NCBI GenBank assembly: GCA_013350335.1
Contig: CM023537.1
Location: forward strand, 47,490,111 to 47,554,110
Origin: Chimonanthus salicifolius
Taxonomy: Eukaryota > Streptophyta > Magnoliopsida > Laurales > Calycanthaceae
Length of the DNA stretch: 64,000 nt
Direction of reading: 5' to 3'
Shown here: positions 43,891 to 56,155 of the stretch, in pieces
How the letters are laid out: each line of letters opens with the position of its first letter
How positions within the stretch are numbered: position 1 is the first letter of the stretch
The notes under the pieces: generated by a model
The model's database searches: none
What the model was told of the DNA's origin: nothing
Seen by the model: only the letters and a program-made list of their open reading frames with translations
Translations under genes and position numbers: made by a program

Positions 43891-44765
43891 TTGGCTCCTC
43901 CTCCAGAGACAATGGATCACTCGGTAATTCAAGGTATGGCAGTAATTGGTAGTTCTTATGTTTTTGCATTATTTGATTCAGGAGCAGCCCACTCCTTTAT
44001 ATCTGTTGCGTTCATATCTGCTACTGGCACCTTAGTGCTACAACTATCCACTGCACTTACTATTTTGTCCCCTATTGGAGACACATCACTGGGTCTGATC
44101 TGCACTTTGGTAGACACTGAACTTGTTGGGTTTAGATTTAAGTTCAACTATCTGGTACTCGAGATGACAGAGTACGCTATCATATTTGGCATGGATTGGT
44201 TGGCTCACTTCCAGACCAGCATTGACTGTCATCTCCACAGAGTGATATTTTGGTCACCCGAAGGAAAACGACATGTGGTACATGCAGACAGACAGAGCAT
44301 TCCTATGACCAGGAGATTGCATGAAGAAATGAACCACCTTGTACTGAACAACATCAGACTGGACAAGACGCCAAAGGTTGAATTACTTGCGGTAGTGAAG
44401 GACTACGTAGAGGTATTTCCGACAAAACTCCCGACTTTACCTCCAAAAAGGGAGATTGACTTCGAGATCAAGCTATATCCTAGCACTGCTCCTGTATCAT
44501 TGCCTCAGTATCGGATGGCCCCAGCAGAAATGTCCGAGCTGAAGAAACAAATTGATGAGTTACTCAGAATGGGATGCATCTGGAATAGCACTTCATCTTG
44601 GGGAGCACCGATATTATTTGTGAAGAAGAAATATGGTACGCTTCGGATGTGTATGGATTACAGAAAGTTGAATCAGCTGACGGTAAAAAACAAGTACCTT
44701 CTACCCCGAATTGATACCTGTTTGATCCACTCAGAGGTTCCAGCTATTTCTCCAAAATTGATCTG
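43891..44765 (+). pseudogene. Protease and N-terminal RT region of element C
   Basis: A 291-codon open run: the protease D-S-G-A at residues 29-32, [19 protein letters not shown] near residues 95-113, the linker [17 protein letters not shown], then RT start ([20 protein letters not shown]) and [21 protein letters not shown] frameshift near 44720 ends it just before [10 protein letters not shown], which is resumed in another frame at 44766. No single internal stop, so this is one of the longest preserved pieces of the family here. Confidence 0.88.
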
Positions 44766-45720
44766 ATGTCAGGCTACCATCAAATCCGTGTCAGAGATGA
44801 GGACATAGAGAAGACGGCTTTCAGAACTCGGTATGGACTGTATGAATATGTGGTCATGCCGTTTGAATTCACCAATGCACCAGTTGTGTTCATGGATCTG
44901 ATGAACAAAATCTTTCGTCCTTATTTGGACAAGTTTGTAATTGTTTTCATTGACAATATCCTGATTTATTCTACCAGTCGGGAGGAGCATGCTGAGCATC
45001 TAAGGATAGTCTTGGATACCCTGAAGAAGAATCAGTTATATGCCAAAGCAAGAAAGTGCGAGTTCCGGCTATCTGAGGTCAATTTCTTAGGACATGTCAT
45101 ATCAGCGGAAGGAATAGCCGTGGACCCAGCTAAAGTGGCAGCAGTTAGAGACTGGAAAGCTCTAAGGAATGTGACCGAAATCGGCAGCTTTCTGGGATTG
45201 GCTGGTTATTATCTGAAGTTTATTATGGACTCCCCCAAGATTGCAGCTCCACTCACCCGACTCACTCAGAAAGGAGTCAAATTTGAATGGTCCGACGTAT
45301 GCAAACGAAGATTCGAAGACCTGAAAGAAAAGCTCACAACTGCTCCTATTCTGATTTTGCCGGAAAGAGGCAAGGGACGTGAAGTATATTGTGATGCTTC
45401 AGGAGAAGGACTTGGGTGTTATCTCACCCAAAGTCATCATATAGTGGCACACGGTTCAAGACAACTGAAAATTCATGAACGCCACTATCCCACTCATGAT
45501 CTAGAGTTAGCTGCAGTGGTCTTCGCTCTCAAAAGCTAGAGACACTAGCTATATGGTGAGAAATTTGAAGTATTTTCTGACCATAAGAGTTTGAAGTATC
45601 TGTTTGATCAGAAGGAACTTAATATGAGGCAACGCTGATGGATTAAATATCTGCAAAATTATGAGTTTGCACTACGATATCATCCTGGCAAAGCGAACAA
45701 AATGGCGGATGCCCTCAGTC
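44766..45720 (+). pseudogene. Reverse transcriptase / RNase H relic of element C
   Basis: A 257-codon open run covers the RT palm to RNase H. The catalytic box reads FIDN at residues 61-64, so the second aspartate of the pair is replaced by Asn. RNase H blocks [11 protein letters not shown] and [14 protein letters not shown] are present; then the Trp codon of the SWRHY motif is TAG (45537-45539), with a second stop a few codons on. Homology continues in the same frame ([35 protein letters not shown]) to about 45725. Confidence 0.9.
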
Positions 45721-46125
45721 GCATGTCACATGCAACAGTGGCCAGTTTGATTATGAAGGAATGGGAGATCTTGACCACCATTCGGGAATTCAATTTGTAC
45801 ATCAAGGACCGTGAAAGTATGTATAATCTGATGGTACGGTCCAGCATGGTTTCCAAGATTGAGCAAGAACAGGGGACATATCTGGAAGTGGAAGAAATAT
45901 GGGCCAAGATGTTTACTGGTGAGGTTGTACCAGAATGGAAATTACAATCTGGACAAGGTCTCTTATTCCGAGGCATGACATATGTGCCTCAAGGCTACAG
46001 AAGAGAGTTGTTGATCGAAGCTCATCAAACAAAACTCTCTATTCATCCGAGTACCACCAAAATGTACCATGATCTGAAAAGACATTATTGGTGGCATGGA
46101 CCTAAAAGAGATGTAGCTAATATTG
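45720..46125 (+). pseudogene. Integrase N-terminus of element C, truncated by the deletion at element D
   Basis: Open from 45702. It reads ATVASLIMKEWEILTTIREF, FRGMTYVPQGYRRELLIEAH and the start of the zinc region (HQTKLSIHPSTTKMYHDLKR, HYWWHGPKRDVAN). At about 46125 homology to integrase stops within 'attgttctgcc' and LTR sequence of D begins. The catalytic core is absent. Confidence 0.88.
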
Positions 46126-47915
46126 TTCTGCCTTATTGTAGACTTTCAGTCAGCTGAAATCCAACTCAGTATTATTTACTCCTTGACTCATTACTTTTCA
46201 GTCGACTGAATCTCAGATTCAGTCGGCTGACTCTTAGTCAAACCCTTTGTATTCTCGGTCAATCCCCCTTTCAGTCGACTGAATCACAAATTTAGTCGGC
46301 TTACTTTGGATCAGATTAACTGTGTGTTCGGCTAGTACAGATTCAGTCGACTGAATCGTCGACCAACGATTTCCTTGTTCGATAAGTAATCATTCAGTCT
46401 ACTGAATCATAGATTCAGCCGGCTGAAACACGTCAGATCATTTTACTTCTTTGATACATCTATATTCAGTCGACTGAATCCTACATTTAGTCGGCTGAAA
46501 CACCATTATAACCATTATATTTAAATCCAGCCCTTGTTCAGTCAGCTGAAACTCCCAGAAATGGTTTTCTGTCTTCAGTCACCCTAGTTCAGTCGACTGA
46601 ATCCCAGATTCAGTCGACTGACTGTTTGTTAGTCTCTTTTGTTTGATCTTTTGGCTAGACCTTTCTTCATGGAATTCACTCCTAATATTATTTAAACATA
46701 AATAATATCATACATGTCACTCTTAGTGAGTTCACTCTATCCTCTAGCCAAAGATAAAATCTTTTCATAATATAATCCAACCTTAAGCCATTAAAACATG
46801 ATTATAAATTAAATCCCTTGGTTGTTGGTTTCCAACACATTTTCATTCCATGGCTTATAACAGTTTAGCTAGTCCTTTCAACGAAATATGGAACCCATAG
46901 GTTCGACCATATCATGGCCAAGCTATGGTTTCCCTTAATTTTCAATCCTACGTTATCCTCATACATTTTCTCGTCTCCTTCTTTCTTTTGCTCTGTCTTT
47001 ACTTCCTTTTTCCTTTCCTTTCTTTGTTCTTTAGCAATTCCTCTAGGTATTGATGGTGTAAGTGGTGTAGAGAGATAGAGAAGAAGAAGATAGGAAATCT
47101 TTTTTGTTCTAGAGAGAGTGGTCGGCCAAGGGGTGTGAAGTGTCCCTTGGTTGCTATCCCTTTGTAACAGTCCAAGGCTTTTCCTCTTCCCTTTTTATTT
47201 CTTTGTCTATTCAAGGTGTCCCTTGGCTTAACCAAGGAGACACCTCACTCCCATCGATTTCCTTGGGTCTCTTCCATTGAGATGGAAACCCTCCATCTTC
47301 CCATTCAACTCACTTGAGATGGAAGTCTCTTCATCTTCCATTTTAACTCATGTCCAACTCATGCCTTAATTCATTTGAACGCAATTCCCACTCAACTCAA
47401 GAAATTTAATTTCCAACTCAAAACAACTCAACTCATCACTTGGAGTCCTCCATGGTTGACCAGGTCGACCATGCACCATGTACCATATAGCACTCGAGTC
47501 CCACCTTGGTTTTATCACTAGATGAAGTGGCACTTTGTCTTAGTTGGCTTCCATGCATGCCACATGGCAATGCCACCTCACATACATGCCACCTCACTTG
47601 AAGAGGTGGATTTATGCATTGGGTTTTAATTTGGGTGACTGACCCAATTAACTCAATCCTACCCATTTACCTTCAAATCAGTTCATCTATGACCCATTGG
47701 GTCCCAATTGGGTAATTGACCCATTTAATTACATTCACTCAATTATTTTCGAATCAAACCCTATCCATGATCCATTGGATCTAAATTGGGTTTTTGACCC
47801 AACTCCTTTATCCATCTAAAGTCCATTTCATCCATAAATCTTAAATTCAAGCAATTTAGCAACTTAAATCGACAAAATCCAATATATTTATGCAACGAAA
47901 AATCCGGGTGTTACA
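46125..47915 (-). repeat. 3' LTR of element D, truncated (1.79 kb)
   Basis: Homologous to 54318-56155 and ends at GGGTGTTACA next to the polypurine tract. The outer ~1.46 kb (U3-distal/R/U5 on the minus strand, including the TATA-like site) is missing; the break is at 46125 inside 'ttgtt'. The palindrome array (46145-46623) begins only ~20 bp from the break. Confidence 0.92.
46145..46623 (-). repeat. TTCAGTCGACTGAA palindrome array, 3' LTR of D
   Basis: Aligns with the array in D's 5' LTR (54290-54850) but lacks some units. For instance, the unit before 'accaacgatttcc' is fused (GAATCGTCGACC), and one TTCAGTCGACTGAATC near the right end is missing. Indels between LTRs of one element are concentrated here. 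Confidence 0.88.
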
Positions 47916-47921
47916 ATGTTA

Positions 47922-47930
47922 CCCTCTTTT
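47922..47930 (-). promoter_or_regulatory. Polypurine tract of element D
   Basis: The complement AAAAGAGGG lies seven bases inside the 3' LTR edge, preceded by 'gggacgaaaatttc', the usual end of Tekay-type internal regions. It primes plus-strand DNA synthesis. It is the only intact tract of this family in the window. Confidence 0.85.
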
Positions 47931-47976
47931 GAAATTTTCGTCCCGAAAATCGAGTGAAGCAGGATTTTCAAATAAC

Positions 47977-49500
47977 TTATACAAAAAGCTCAGGATGAGC
48001 TGTTCTCATTTCTGATTCAAGTTCACAGGTGACTTCCTCATTACCATGTCGGTCCCATACCACCTTGATGAATTGAATTGCTCGGTTTCGTAATACCCTT
48101 TGTTCTTACTCCACCACTCTGATAGGCCTTTCGACATAAGTCACGTCTCTTTGCACTTCTATGTCTTGTATGTTCAGTACATGCGAGGGATCAGGATTGT
48201 ACTTCCTCAACATAGACACATGGAATACATCGTGTAGTGACGACAACTGTGGAGGAAGTATCAATTGATACGCCACTTCCCCCACTCTCTTTTGGATTGG
48301 AAAGGGTCCCACAAATCTAGGTGACAGTTTCCCTTTCTTTCCAAATCATATGTGTCCCTTTTGTGGCGAGACTTTCAAGAACACTAAGTCTCCCACTTCA
48401 AACTCAAGGAACCTTCTTCTCTTGTCAGCGAAGCTCTTCTGTCGACTCTGTGCAGTGAATAGATGTTGTAGTATCACCTTGATCTGTTCCATGGTCTCTA
48501 CAACTAGATCAGGTCCAATAAGTGCAGCCTCTTCGGCCTCTATTAAACACACCGGTTATCTATAGGGTCTACCATACAACGCCTCAAATGGAGCTATCTT
48601 GAGACTTGCCTGGTAGCTGTTGTTGTATGAGAACTCGACCAGTGGTAAATGATCTTCCCAACCACCCTTGAAGTCTAACATGCAAGCTCTCAGCATATCC
48701 TCCAATGTTTGTATTGTTTTTTCTAACTGACCATCAGTCTATGGATGGAAAGTTGTGATGATTAACAAGTTGGTTCCCATAGCCGACTACATGCTCTGCC
48801 ACACCCTGCCAGTAAATCGATCATCTCTGTCGGACACAATGGTCCTGGGGATACCATGTAGTCTGATGATATCCTCGATGTATCGTCGTCCCAAAGTCTC
48901 AGATGAACCTATCATCTTAATTGGGAGAAAATGTGCAGACTTGGTCAATCGATCTACCACAACCCATATTGCATAGTTGCCCTTTGATGACCTTGGCAAC
49001 CCTGTCACAAAATCCATGGAAATATGTTCCCATTTCCACTCTGGCACTGGTAAGGGTTTAAGTAATCCTGGTGGTTTCCGATGTTCTATCTTAACTTGCT
49101 GACAAGTCAGGCAATGAGCAACAAAATCCGCTACGTCTCTTTTAAGTCCATGCCACCAATAGTGTCTCTTCAGGTCGTGGTACATCTTGGTGCTACCCAG
49201 ATGAATAGAGAGTTTTATTTGGTATGCCTCGATCAATAGCTCTCTTCTGCAGCTTTAAGGCACATATGTCCTGCCTCGAAATAAAAGACCTTGTCCCGGT
49301 CTTAATTCCCATTCCGGTACAACCTCACCAGTAGACATCTTAGCCCATATTTCTTCCACTTCCGGATATGCCCGCTGTTCTTGCTCAATCTTGCTAACCA
49401 TGCTGGACTGTACCACAGATTGTACATACTCCCACGGTCCTTGATATACAAATTAAACTCCCAGATAGTTGTCAGCATCTCCCATTCCTTCATAATCAAA
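47977..49500 (-). pseudogene. Integrase with chromodomain, element D
   Basis: The zinc region and catalytic core are open at 48787-49236 (HLGSTKMYHDLK; C-x2-C at [33 protein letters not shown]). After a frame change, the part around 48700 keeps the glutamate in [13 protein letters not shown], although the preceding Gln codon is a stop. The C-terminal part reads FADKRRRFLEFEVGDLVFLK (48346-48552) and GEVAYQLILPPQLSSLHDVF plus YNPDPSHVL (48106-48312). A stop after RPIRVVE is followed in the same frame by a chromodomain (VLRNRAIQFIKVVWDRHGNE ... MRTAHPELFV) ending with TAA at 47977-47979. DPSHVL plus chromodomain identifies the Tekay/Del lineage. Confidence 0.9.
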
Positions 49501-50760
49501 CTGGCCACTGTTGCATGTGCCATACGACTGAGGGTACCCGCCACTTTGTTCGCCTTGCCAGGATGCTATTGAAGTGCGAACTCATAATCTTGCAGATACT
49601 CCATCCATCTGTGTTGCCTCATGTTGAGTTCCTTCTGATCAAAGAGATAATTCAAACTTTTTTATCTGAAAATACCTCAAATTTCTCACCATAAAGATAG
49701 TGTCTCCAGCTTTTGAGGGCGAAGACCACTGCGGCTAATTCCAAATCATGTGTGGGATACTGGTGTTCATAGATCTTCAACTGCCTTGGACCATAAGCCA
49801 CTATATGATGACTTTGAGTAAGAGAACACCCAAGTCCTTCTCCTGAAACATCATAATATACTTCATAGCGCTTGCCTCTTTCCGGCAAAATAAGAATAAG
49901 AGCAGTCGTAAGCTTTTCCTTCAGGTCTTCAAACCTTCGGTTGCATACATCAGACCATTCAAATTTGACTCCTTTTTGAATGAGTCTGGTGAGTGGAGCT
50001 ACAATCTTGGAGAAATCCATAATAAACTTCCGATAATAACCAACCAATCCCACAAAACTGCGAATTTCGGTCACATTCCTTAGAGCTTTCTAGTTTCTAA
50101 CTGCTGCCACCTTAGCCAGGTCCACGGCTATTCCTTCCATTGATATGACATGTCCTAAGAAATTGACCTCAGAGAGCCAGAATTCGCACTTGCTTACTTT
50201 GGTATATAATTGGTTATTCTTCAGGGTGTCCAGAACTATCCCCAGATGCTCAGTATGCTTCTCCCGACTTGCAGAATAAATCAGGATATCGTCAATGAAG
50301 ACAATTACGAACTTGTCCAGATAAGGAGAAAGATTATGTTCATTAGATCCATGAACACAGCTGGCGCATTGGTGAGTCCAAACGGCATGACCACATTCTC
50401 ATATGTGCATACCGAGTTCTGAAAGCCGTCTTTTCTATGTCTTCATCCCTGACACGGATTTGATGGTAGCCTGACATCAAATCAATCTTGGAGAAATGAC
50501 TGGAACCTCTAAGTTGATCGAATAGATCATCAATTATGGGTAGAGGGTGCTTGTTTCTGGCTATCAGTTGGTTCAATTTCTGATAATCTGCACACATCTG
50601 AAGCGTACCATCCTTCTTTTTCACAAATAATACGGGTGCTCTTAAAGATGAAGTGTTATTTCGGATGCATCCTAGTCTAAGCAGTTCATCAATTTGTTTC
50701 TTCAGCTCAGACATCTCTGCTGGGCCATCCGGTAATTCGGAAATGATACTGGAGCAGTGC
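49501..50760 (-). pseudogene. Reverse transcriptase / RNase H relic of element D
   Basis: N-terminal RT is open at 50343-50714 ([40 protein letters not shown]), with a small indel altering the YEYVVMPFG region. A one-base loss near 50330 shifts frame before the catalytic box, which still reads FIDD (complement of about 50288-50299). From 50074 to 49652 the frame is open again: [60 protein letters not shown]. RNase H ends near 49530 with ADALSRM-like GTLSRM. Confidence 0.88.
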
Positions 50761-50764
50761 CAGG

Positions 50765-51352
50765 CTATAGCTTGATCTCGAAATCAATCTCTCTCTTTGG
50801 AGGCAAACCAGGGAGTTCTGTCGGGAATACCTCTGCATACTCTTTCACTACCGTAGGTAGTTCAGCCATTGACGCCGTGTCTAGTCTCATGTTGTTCAGT
50901 ACTAGATGATTCATTTCTTCGTGCAATCTCCTGGTCATTGGAATGCTCTGTCTGTCGACATGTACTACATATCGTTTTCCCTCGGGTGACCAAAATATCA
51001 CCCTGCAAAGATGGCAGTCAATGTTGGCCTGGAAGTTAGCCAACCAATCCATGCCAAATATGATGTCGTACTCTGTCATCTCGAGTACCAGATAATTGAA
51101 CTTAAACCTGAACCCAGCAAGTTCAGTGTCTACCGAAGTGCAGATCAGACCAAGTGATGTGTCTCCAATAGGGGATACAATAGTAAGTGCAGTGGACAAT
51201 TGTTGTACTAAAGTGCCAGTAGCAGATATGAAGGCAGCAGATACAAAGGAGTGGGATGCTCCTGAATCAAATAATGAAAAAGCATAAGAACTACCAATTA
51301 CTGCCATACCTTGAATCACCGAGTGATCCACTGACTCTGGAGGAGGAGCCAA
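50765..51352 (-). pseudogene. Protease domain of element D, open over 195 codons
   Basis: Uninterrupted from MAPPPESVDHSVIQG to [11 protein letters not shown]. Catalytic D-S-G-A is at residues 29-32 and [19 protein letters not shown] near residues 94-112. The conserved linker to RT follows. The stretch itself would fold as a retropepsin; it is scored as pseudogene because gag upstream and RT downstream are out of frame with it and no independent start is expected for this domain. Confidence 0.87.
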
Positions 51353-51370
51353 AGTATACAGTCGTCAAGA

Positions 51371-52451
51371 TCATGTCAGAATAGGTACCCGTCCTGTCTG
51401 GTTATATGCTCTGGATGCTTGAGAATGAGCTGGTCGATGGAGGATGGAACGTACCCTTAGAGTGAAGCGGTTTACTGATCTGTGGGCACTCCATCTTGAA
51501 ATGGCCCTGCTGGCCACAATGAAAACAAGTGCTAACACCTCGAGGAACCTGAGAGACGGATCCTGATTTGGAGGTCTGAGTGGAATGAAATCCTCTAGTG
51601 GACCCATTAGAAAGTGAGGGTCTCCCAGAGTTGGGTCTGAAACTCTTATTCGAACGGAAAGCATTTCCCCCGCTTTGACCTCAGTAATTGTCCACAGACT
51701 TGACTGTTTCCATCAGCTCTTGCTCAACTATAGTATCTCAGCTAACCACTTCAGCCAAAGTAGCTTATTTGAATATTGTGACCTTGGCTCTTAAGCTAGG
51801 TCGTAGGCCTCATTCAAATTTCTGAGCCTTTTTGTATTTTATGTCTACCATGTACAAAGCATAACATGATAAACGGAGAAACTCCTGATAATAGTCCGCA
51901 ACTGTCATGGTGCCTTGGACCAGAGATATGAACGCTTGTGTCTGGCGTTCTTTCTCTTTCTCTGGAAAATAATGATCCAGAAACATTCCAACGAACTCGT
52001 CCCATGTCATCTTGGTCCTTTCTCTAACTTGAATCTGTGCTTGCTAACGTTCTATAACTCTCCACCATTTTCCGGCATCATCTACCAATTGTGAGGTAGC
52101 CAGCACTATCCGGTCCACATTACCGGTGATCTTGAGCAGCTTCAAGATTTTTATGATGTTCTCAATCCAGTTTTCTGTTTCTGCGGGTCCCTCTTTCCCT
52201 TTCAAATAAGGGGGACGCTGTTGTTGGAAGTCCCTGACCATATTCCGATCTTGTCATTCATTTGAGGTTGCGCCTACATTGCCGTTCTGATATTGCTGTA
52301 GAACGGAAGTGACCACTGCCTATAATAGGCTCTACAACTCATGAGGTACTTCAGGAATATTAACACTGTTTTGCCCCTCTTCTTAGTGTGGGTGTTGTAC
52401 CTCTTCCTCCTGATGCGGGTTTTGTCGAGTTCTTCTTCTTCTCGGAGGAAT
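51371..52451 (-). pseudogene. gag relic of element D
   Basis: The family start codon is changed to ATT (complement of 52449-52451). The following frame reads PPRRRRTRQNPHQEEEVQH and then a stop. Open pieces: 52044-52241 (VRDFQQQRPPYLKGKEGPAE ... ASQLVDDAGKWWRVIE), 51810-52010 (FVGMFLDHYFPEKEKERQTQ; ADYYQEFLRLSCYALYMVD) and 51371-51664. The zinc knuckle (complement of 51486-51527, CFHCGQQGHFKMEC) has all CCHC ligands. Confidence 0.87.
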
Positions 52452-52841
52452 TTTCCTAAGTCATTGAAACATTGCTTGACTTAGTTTTCTCATAATGTTT
52501 GGTGTTTACATATTTTGGAAAATTGCCAAATCAGCATTTTGTATTTCTTATTAGGGGAATTTTCCTATGTATCACATATTGTTTCTTATTTTGGGGAAAT
52601 ATATCCTACTTTGCTATGTTTGATAAATCCATACTTATAGTGATTGTCCTTCCTTTGCTGTTATTCTTCTCATCAAGTGTTGTTCTCAGATTGAATGCTT
52701 ACAGCCTGATTCTCAACAAAGTAAATTAATTCGGCTCCCGTGCAGCAAACTCCGAAGAGTCAGTTAATTGGGATTCTTATCTTGTCAGTGAGACATGATA
52801 CCGTATTAATCTTACTTTGAAAGATTCACATTTCCGATTTC

Positions 52842-52853
52842 GCTCTAATACCA
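52842..52853 (-). promoter_or_regulatory. Primer-binding site of D (one mismatch)
   Basis: The complement TGGTATTAGAGC differs by one base from the perfect PBS of B, two bases from the LTR edge. Confidence 0.88.
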
Positions 52854-52855
52854 AC

Positions 52856-55800
52856 TGTAACGTCCCGTCCTTTTTCACTTGCCGAAAATCATAGTATATT
52901 TTTTTTTTAAATAAAGAGAGAGAGATCGAGAACGTCACGGCGCGAGCTAAGTTCGGGTTTCCAAACCCGACCCTTAACTGGCCAACAATACGTGTGCGTG
53001 GACCAAGTCCACTAAAACAGTTCACACGCTTAATAATTTTAAATGCAGAATTATTATATGAATAGAATACTATCCATATCCATGATATTAATAAGGAAGA
53101 AAGTCAATCACTATAGAATTAACTAAAACTTAAATATCCAAAACATCATCCAACCATAGCATAATAGACTAAGTTATTACAATCCCAAAATTCTAATTAT
53201 CCCAAATACATTGTTCCAAAATCAATTAAGTAAAGTAAACATAATCTGTCCAAGCTCCTATGCTTGGCTCTCTTCACGTCCCATGTCTTTTCCATTTTTT
53301 GTTCCTCCATCTAAAGGGTAGAAGTAGGGCATTAGTCAACGCACCCAGTAGGAATTCCAAATAGGGTTATACACATATAGGATCAATATAAAAATCAAAA
53401 TAAGACCATCATGTTAAAACTGTAAACATATCATAGTACCAAAAATAGTGCATGATAACCATATCCAAATCATGCAAATGTATGTGTCATGCCATGGGTG
53501 TTATGCGCCAATGGTCCCTCACCCAATCTCCATATCCAACACCATACAAATCATAACAACATTTTCCTTGATATAATGAAACTATATCAAGGTGTTCCCT
53601 TAGCCATTTACATCCGCGGTGTTTTGTGACGGCACCACCAAGTCACTGTTATACCTCCCCATGTGTGTTAATCGGAATTACCGATGGAGCGTGGACTCCT
53701 CCCTTTGTACAAGGTTTTTGGACTGGTTACCCCAGAGCCCTTTGGTCCAAATTACGCCGTACCCCTATCTAGCAATTCCAAATAAGGCCAAAATATCAAT
53801 GGTTTGCATAGCTTCTTTCAAGCTAGTTTTCAAGCCCGAAGTCATGTTCGGACGGCTCATAACTTGGCTTGCTATCCATATTCTCCATCCCATGCCATGC
53901 ATGAGATCATGAATGAAATAATGTCTTTTCATTTCAAATTACATATTGCCAACGAAATTAGTTCATACACATATACTTTTCATAAATCAAAGTAAATCAT
54001 CATATTGGGAAGTACAAAACCAGTAACACAATTATATAGAAGATCCACATGTGTTTCAATAAGGTAGGAATCCTACCAATCCCAGTAATGTCCTTGTTGT
54101 TTTGTGAAGATTCCACACGACGATCACGTCACAACAACTCGCTAACCCTTTTTGCGAAATCTCTTTACCTTAATGAATTTAATCACATACTTATGTCAAT
54201 TTGATTATCCATATAATTTAAATCATCCTTTACATCCTTCCAGTTAGACTGAGGTTTCTAGAAACATTAAATAAAAATCAACTTTCAATTTCAGTCGACT
54301 GAATCACATTAAGCTACAGTGTTTTGCCTTATCGTAGACTTTCAGTCGGCTGAAACCCAACTCAATATTCTTTACTCCTTGACTCGCTACCTTTCAATCT
54401 TACTGAATCTCAGATTCAGTCGGCTGACTCTGAGTCAAACCCTTTGTATTCTCGGTCAATCCCCCTTTCAGTCGACTGAATCATAGATTCAGCCGGCTGA
54501 CTTTGGATCAGATTAACTGTGTGTTCGGCCACTACAGATTCAGTCGACTGAATCCATGATTCCTCAACCAACGATTTCCTTGTTTGATAAGTAATCATTC
54601 AATAGGCAGAATCATAGATTCAGCCGGCTGAAACACGTCAGATCATTTTACTTCTTCGATACGTCTAAGTTCAGTTGACTGAATCCTAGATTTAGTCGGC
54701 TGAAACACCATTATAACCATTATATTTAAATCCAACCCTCGTTCAGTCGACTGAATCACAAGATTCAGTTAGCTGAAACTCCCAGAAATGATTTTTTGTC
54801 TTCAGCCACACCAGTTCAATCGACTGAATCACAGATTCAGTCGACTAACTGTTTGTCAGTCTCTTCTGTTTGATCCTTTGGCTAGACCTTTCTTCGTGGA
54901 ATTCACTCCTAATATTATTTAAACACAAATAATATCATATATGTCATTCTTAGTGAGTTCACTCTATCCTCTAGCCAAAGCTAAAATCTTTTCATAATAT
55001 AGTCCAACCTTAAGCCATTAAAACATGACTATAAATTAAATCCCTTGGTTGTTGGTTTCCAACACATATTCATTCCATGGCTTATAACAGCTTAGCCAGT
55101 CCTTTCAACCAAATATGGTACCCATAGGTTTGACCATATCATGGCCAAGCTATGGTTTCCCTTAATTTTCAATCCTACATTATCCTCATACCTTTTCCCA
55201 TCTCCTTCTTTCTTTTGCTCTGTCTTTACTTTCCTTTCTCCTTCCTTTCTTTGTTCTTCAGCAATTCCTCTAGGTATTGATGGTGCAAATGGTGTAGAGA
55301 GATAGAGAAGAAGAAGATAGGAAATCCTTTTTGCTCTAGAGAGAGTGGTCGGCCAAGGGGTGTGAAGAGCCCCTTGGTTGCTATCCCTTTTTAACAGTCC
55401 AAGGCTTTCCTCTTCCCTCTTTATTTCTTTGTCTATTCAAGGTGTCCCTTGGCTTAACCAAGGAGACACCTCACTCCCATCGAGTTCCTTGGGTCTCTTC
55501 CATTGAGATGGAAACCCTCCATCTTCCCGTTCAACTCACTTGAGATGGAAGTCTCTTCATCTTCCATTTTAACTCATCTCCAACTCATGCCTTAATTCAT
55601 TTGAACTCAATTCCCACTCAACTCAAGTAATTTATTTTCCAACTCAAAACAATTCAACTCACCACTTGGACTCCTCCATAGTTGACTAGGTCAACCATGG
55701 CATGACCGACCATGCACCATGTACCATATAGCACTCGGGCCCCACCTTAGTCTTGTCACTAGATGAAGTGTCACTTTGTCTTAGTTGGCTTCCATGCATG

Positions 55801-56155
55801 CCACATGGCAATGCCACCTCACATACATGCCACCTCAATTAATAAGGTGGATTTATGCATTGGGTTTTAATTTGCATAACTGACCCTATTAACTTAATCC
55901 AACCCATTACCTTCAAATCAGTTCATCTATGAGCCATTGGGTCCCAATTGGGTAATTGACCCATTTAATTACATCCACTCAATTATTTTCGAATCAAACC
56001 CTATCCATGATCCATTGGATCTACATTGGGTTATTGACCCAACTCCTTTACCCATCTAAGGTTCATTTCATCCATAAATCTTAAATTCAACCAATTTAGC
56101 AATTTGAATAGACAAAATCCAATATATTTATGCAACGAAATATCCGAGTGTTACA
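52856..56155 (-). repeat. 5' LTR of element D (3.30 kb)
   Basis: Bounded by TGTAACGTCCCGTCC and CCGAGTGTTACA. It has one GGAGCGTGGACTCCTCC unit near 53685, a TATA-like site (complement of about 54028-54041), the TTCAGTCGACTGAA array (54290-54850) and a GA run (55290-55320). The next base to the right is C's 3' LTR in opposite orientation. Confidence 0.93.
54290..54850 (-). repeat. TTCAGTCGACTGAA palindrome array, 5' LTR of D
   Basis: About 560 bp of paired palindromic units with spacers shared with LTR B and the solo LTR. Some units are decayed (e.g. 'aataggcagaatc'). Confidence 0.9.

Larger units (their letters stand above)
46125..56155 (-). mobile_element. Element D, most complete chromovirus of the window, minus strand, nested in C
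   Basis: On the minus strand: complete 5' LTR (52856-56155), PBS, gag, protease, RT, RNase H, integrase, chromodomain, polypurine tract and partial 3' LTR (46125-47915). The right end has the original LTR terminus and adjoins C's 3' LTR (presumed target duplication GGCTG at 56156-56160). The left end was removed by the deletion that also truncated C. It is the only copy with the integrase C-terminus, chromodomain and polypurine tract. Frameshifts and stops make it inactive. LTR copies differ by about 5% by eye near 47041-47175 versus 55268-55400. Confidence 0.93.

Noticed and set aside
51371..51664. A separate 97-codon gene in element D
   Set aside because: It is a frame-shifted reading of the gag nucleocapsid region; the correct frame shows the CCHC knuckle at 51486-51527.
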